A stretch of DNA of 10,291 bases, taken from the NCBI GenBank assembly GCA_026706325.1, contig JAPOYZ010000371.1, positions 1 to 10,291 of the forward strand, given 5' to 3'. Below the pieces are notes generated by a model, which saw nothing but the letters and a program-made list of their open reading frames with translations, ran no database searches and was not told the DNA's origin. The stretch is from Candidatus Aminicenantota bacterium (GTDB taxonomy: Bacteria; Acidobacteriota; UBA6911; RPQK01; JAJDTT01). Shown here piece after piece: positions 8,865 to 10,291 of the stretch (position 1 is its first letter; every line of letters starts with the position of its first letter). The position numbers and the translations under genes are program-made.

Positions 8865-9045
8865 ATCGTCCGGATATGTCCAGTCATCTGAACGAGTATC
8901 TCTACAATATCACATACAGTTTGTATTCTATTTATTGAGTGTGCTCCCCGATTCTCTCCTGGTCTGGAGACGGAACCTGCTCAGACGGCTCTACATTCTT
9001 CACCGCTTGGCGGGAGACTCGGACAGGCGCCAAGGAAAAAGAAAT
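8865..9045. promoter_or_regulatory. AT-rich divergent promoter region with operator-like inverted repeat
   Basis: This 181-bp gap separates the divergently transcribed PSD1 gene and the secreted PPC-domain gene. Bases 8895-8940 are the most AT-rich stretch of the neighbourhood. They contain TATTCT (8924-8929) for the plus strand and an extended-10-like TGTGATATT read on the minus strand, but no convincing -35 on either strand. An exact 5+3+5 inverted repeat, ATACA-GTT-TGTAT, lies at 8914-8926. It overlaps a second pair, TACAA 8903-8907 with TTGTA 8921-8925. Such a palindrome between two candidate -10 elements is where a repressor or activator of both units could bind. The regulator is not in the window. 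Confidence 0.4.
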
Positions 9046-10291
9046 ATGCTCAAAGGGACGCTTGACGAATCCACAAACCGGGTGAGTTCCATGGTTTCAC
9101 CGGAATTATGCCGCCGGGGAATTTTCCTGGTCCTGACACTTGCACTGCTGACGCAGTCGGGATGGGGCCAGCGGATCGGGCCGCTGGTGCTGGAAAAACA
9201 ACAGCGCCCGAAGGGGGCAGCGGTCCGGCCTCCCAGCCTGCGGCTGAGTCTTCCGTCGCCTGCGGCGGCCACTCTTCCGCCACTGGGGTCCAAAGACTTG
9301 CAGCGCTTGCAGGCACGGGAGGGCCGCCCGCCCGTCATCGGCGTTCACCGTCAGTTGCCACCGGGCGCGGTCACGTTGAGCTACTCCGGGGAGACCGCCA
9401 AGACGACCGCCGAGGGAGCGTGGCAATCGACCGCGGCCGGACGCGTCTGGCGCTTTCAGGTGACCTCTCCCAGTGCACGCGCCATGCGCATTCACTTTCA
9501 AGACTTCGCCATCGGGACAGGTCGTCTGTGGCTCCACTCGGCAAGCGGCCAGATCGTCGGGCCCTACAGCGGATCGGGTTTGTACGGGGACGGAGACTTC
9601 TGGAGCGGCATCGTCTTCGGCGAAAGTCTGACCATCGAGTATCTGCCGGATGAGGCGGATGCAAACGACGCCGTGCCGTTTCAAATCGTTGCGATCAGCC
9701 ACATCTGGGACGATGCCTTCGGAAGAGGCGGTAAGACCACGTCGGCAACTTCAGAGAGCCGGGAATCGCTGGAGTCGTTGCTCGCTGGCCCCATCGAGGT
9801 TGCGGTGGTAACAGAGTCGAAGCCGCCTTGGCTGGACAAGTCAGGGCAGTCCGTCAAGCCATCCGCCTCTCTGCATCCGAAAGCGGCAAGGAGGCGCAGG
9901 CCCGGGCGGGCCGGCGCATTCCGGCGCGGTCCGGCTGACAGACCGACACTGTTCACCGGGGGCTACTCGTTCCGGCTGGCGGTTCCCGACAACGCCTCAC
10001 GAGTCACCTTCACGCTGGAATCCGCCGATCCCGATGTCGACGTGGATTTGTATGTCCGCCATGGCGAGGACAACGATGTTCAGGATAACAGGCTTGTCTA
10101 TGACTACACTTCGATGGGAGACACGGGAAATGAGGAGATCGTCATTACTCCCGATTCCGATCCGACGCTTCAAGCCGGAGCCTACTTTGTCTCGGTACTT
10201 CTGTGGGATACCGGCGTCGTCGCCGAGTGCACGCTCACAGCGGAAGTGGAACTGGACGGTGACGGAGAAGATCCGGAACCGATCGGCGGTG
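9046..10291 (+). CDS. Secreted protein with lysyl-endopeptidase-like N-domain and PPC domain (3' end outside window)
   Basis: The frame is open for 415 codons to the window edge. A hydrophobic signal segment GIFLVLTLALLTQSGWGQ spans residues 25-42. Residues about 100-222 (GVHRQLPPGAVTLSYSG, VWRFQVTSPSARAMRIHFQDF, GPYSGSGLYGDGDFWSGIVF, IEYLPDE, VAISHIWDD) resemble the N-terminal beta-rich domain seen before the trypsin-like domain of lysyl-endopeptidase-type secreted proteases. A basic low-complexity linker with ARRRRPGRAGAFRRG (281-295) follows. A pre-peptidase C-terminal (PPC) domain spans about 306-400 (YSFRLAVPDNASRVTFTLES, DVDVDLYVRHG, GAYFVSVLLWDTG). The acidic stretch ELDGDGEDPEPIGG begins whatever comes next. 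No catalytic Ser/His/Asp module is visible, so the protease label is inference. ATG 9046 has a good ribosome binding site, AAGGA, 9 bases upstream. ATG 9091 would give a more usual 27-residue signal peptide, with GGTGAG 5 bases upstream. Confidence 0.75.
   Translation, partial: MLKGTLDESTNRVSSMVSPELCRRGIFLVLTLALLTQSGWGQRIGPLVLEKQQRPKGAAVRPPSLRLSLPSPAAATLPPLGSKDLQRLQAREGRPPVIGVHRQLPPGAVTLSYSGETAKTTAEGAWQSTAAGRVWRFQVTSPSARAMRIHFQDFAIGTGRLWLHSASGQIVGPYSGSGLYGDGDFWSGIVFGESLTIEYLPDEADANDAVPFQIVAISHIWDDAFGRGGKTTSATSESRESLESLLAGPIEVAVVTESKPPWLDKSGQSVKPSASLHPKAARRRRPGRAGAFRRGPADRPTLFTGGYSFRLAVPDNASRVTFTLESADPDVDVDLYVRHGEDNDVQDNRLVYDYTSMGDTGNEEIVITPDSDPTLQAGAYFVSVLLWDTGVVAECTLTAEVELDGDGEDPEPIGG

Noticed and set aside
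9106..9702. Minus-strand and alternative plus-strand frames over the PPC-domain gene (also 9108-9653 plus)
   Set aside because: The frame from 9046 is open to the window edge and carries signal peptide and domain patterns; the others give Arg/Pro/Ser-rich translations.

Overview
The window is high-GC bacterial chromosome from an organism that is probably in the Acidobacteriota or a relative in the Planctomycetota/Verrucomicrobiota sphere. That is inferred from gene families: a PSCyt1-DUF1549-DUF1553 protein beside a Tat-exported DUF1501 protein, a cytochrome with the Planctomycete/Verrucomicrobium-type heme domain, and a signal-peptide-bearing Gfo/Idh oxidoreductase. No rRNA or other taxonomic marker is present. 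Nearly all genes encode exported proteins, as expected for a diderm with a busy periplasm.

Layout. 2-148 (+) is the C-terminal end of a TolC-like outer-membrane efflux protein. 149-817 is a gene-poor stretch holding the frameshifted C-terminal remnant of a helix-turn-helix DNA-binding protein, a perfect 7-bp hairpin and no convincing intact gene. 818-892 (+) is tRNA-Gly(CCC) with encoded CCA. Six bases later a secreted Gfo/Idh/MocA-family oxidoreductase starts (899-1942, +). A 178-bp gap with a candidate promoter precedes a two-gene unit: a di-heme cytochrome c (2121-2930, +) and, 5 bp later, a PQQ-type quinoprotein dehydrogenase that is probably a lipoprotein (2936-4567, +). Facing it with a 12-bp gap is a minus-strand pair, transcribed in the order PSCyt1/DUF1549/DUF1553 cytochrome (8864-6174) then Tat-exported DUF1501 protein (6073-4580). 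A 181-bp AT-rich divergent region containing an inverted repeat separates this from a plus-strand secreted protein that runs off the window (9046-10291). That protein has a lysyl-endopeptidase-like N-terminal domain and a pre-peptidase C-terminal (PPC) domain.

How the genes may work together. The quinoprotein has a vicinal Cys pair, a Trp-Asp active-site motif and propeller repeats, but no heme domain of its own. The adjacent di-heme cytochrome is the obvious electron acceptor, so the two form a periplasmic alcohol/sugar-type dehydrogenase module feeding respiration. The opposing DUF1501 and PSD1 genes are a very common pair of exported proteins of poorly defined role, one of them heme-binding. 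Their link to the quinoprotein is by position only. I see no CRISPR array, insertion sequence, phage gene or toxin-antitoxin pair. I found no clearly new multi-gene system. The best leads are the exported Gfo/Idh protein with its unusual nucleotide motif and start, the operator-like repeat in the divergent region, and the unusual domain order of the last protein.
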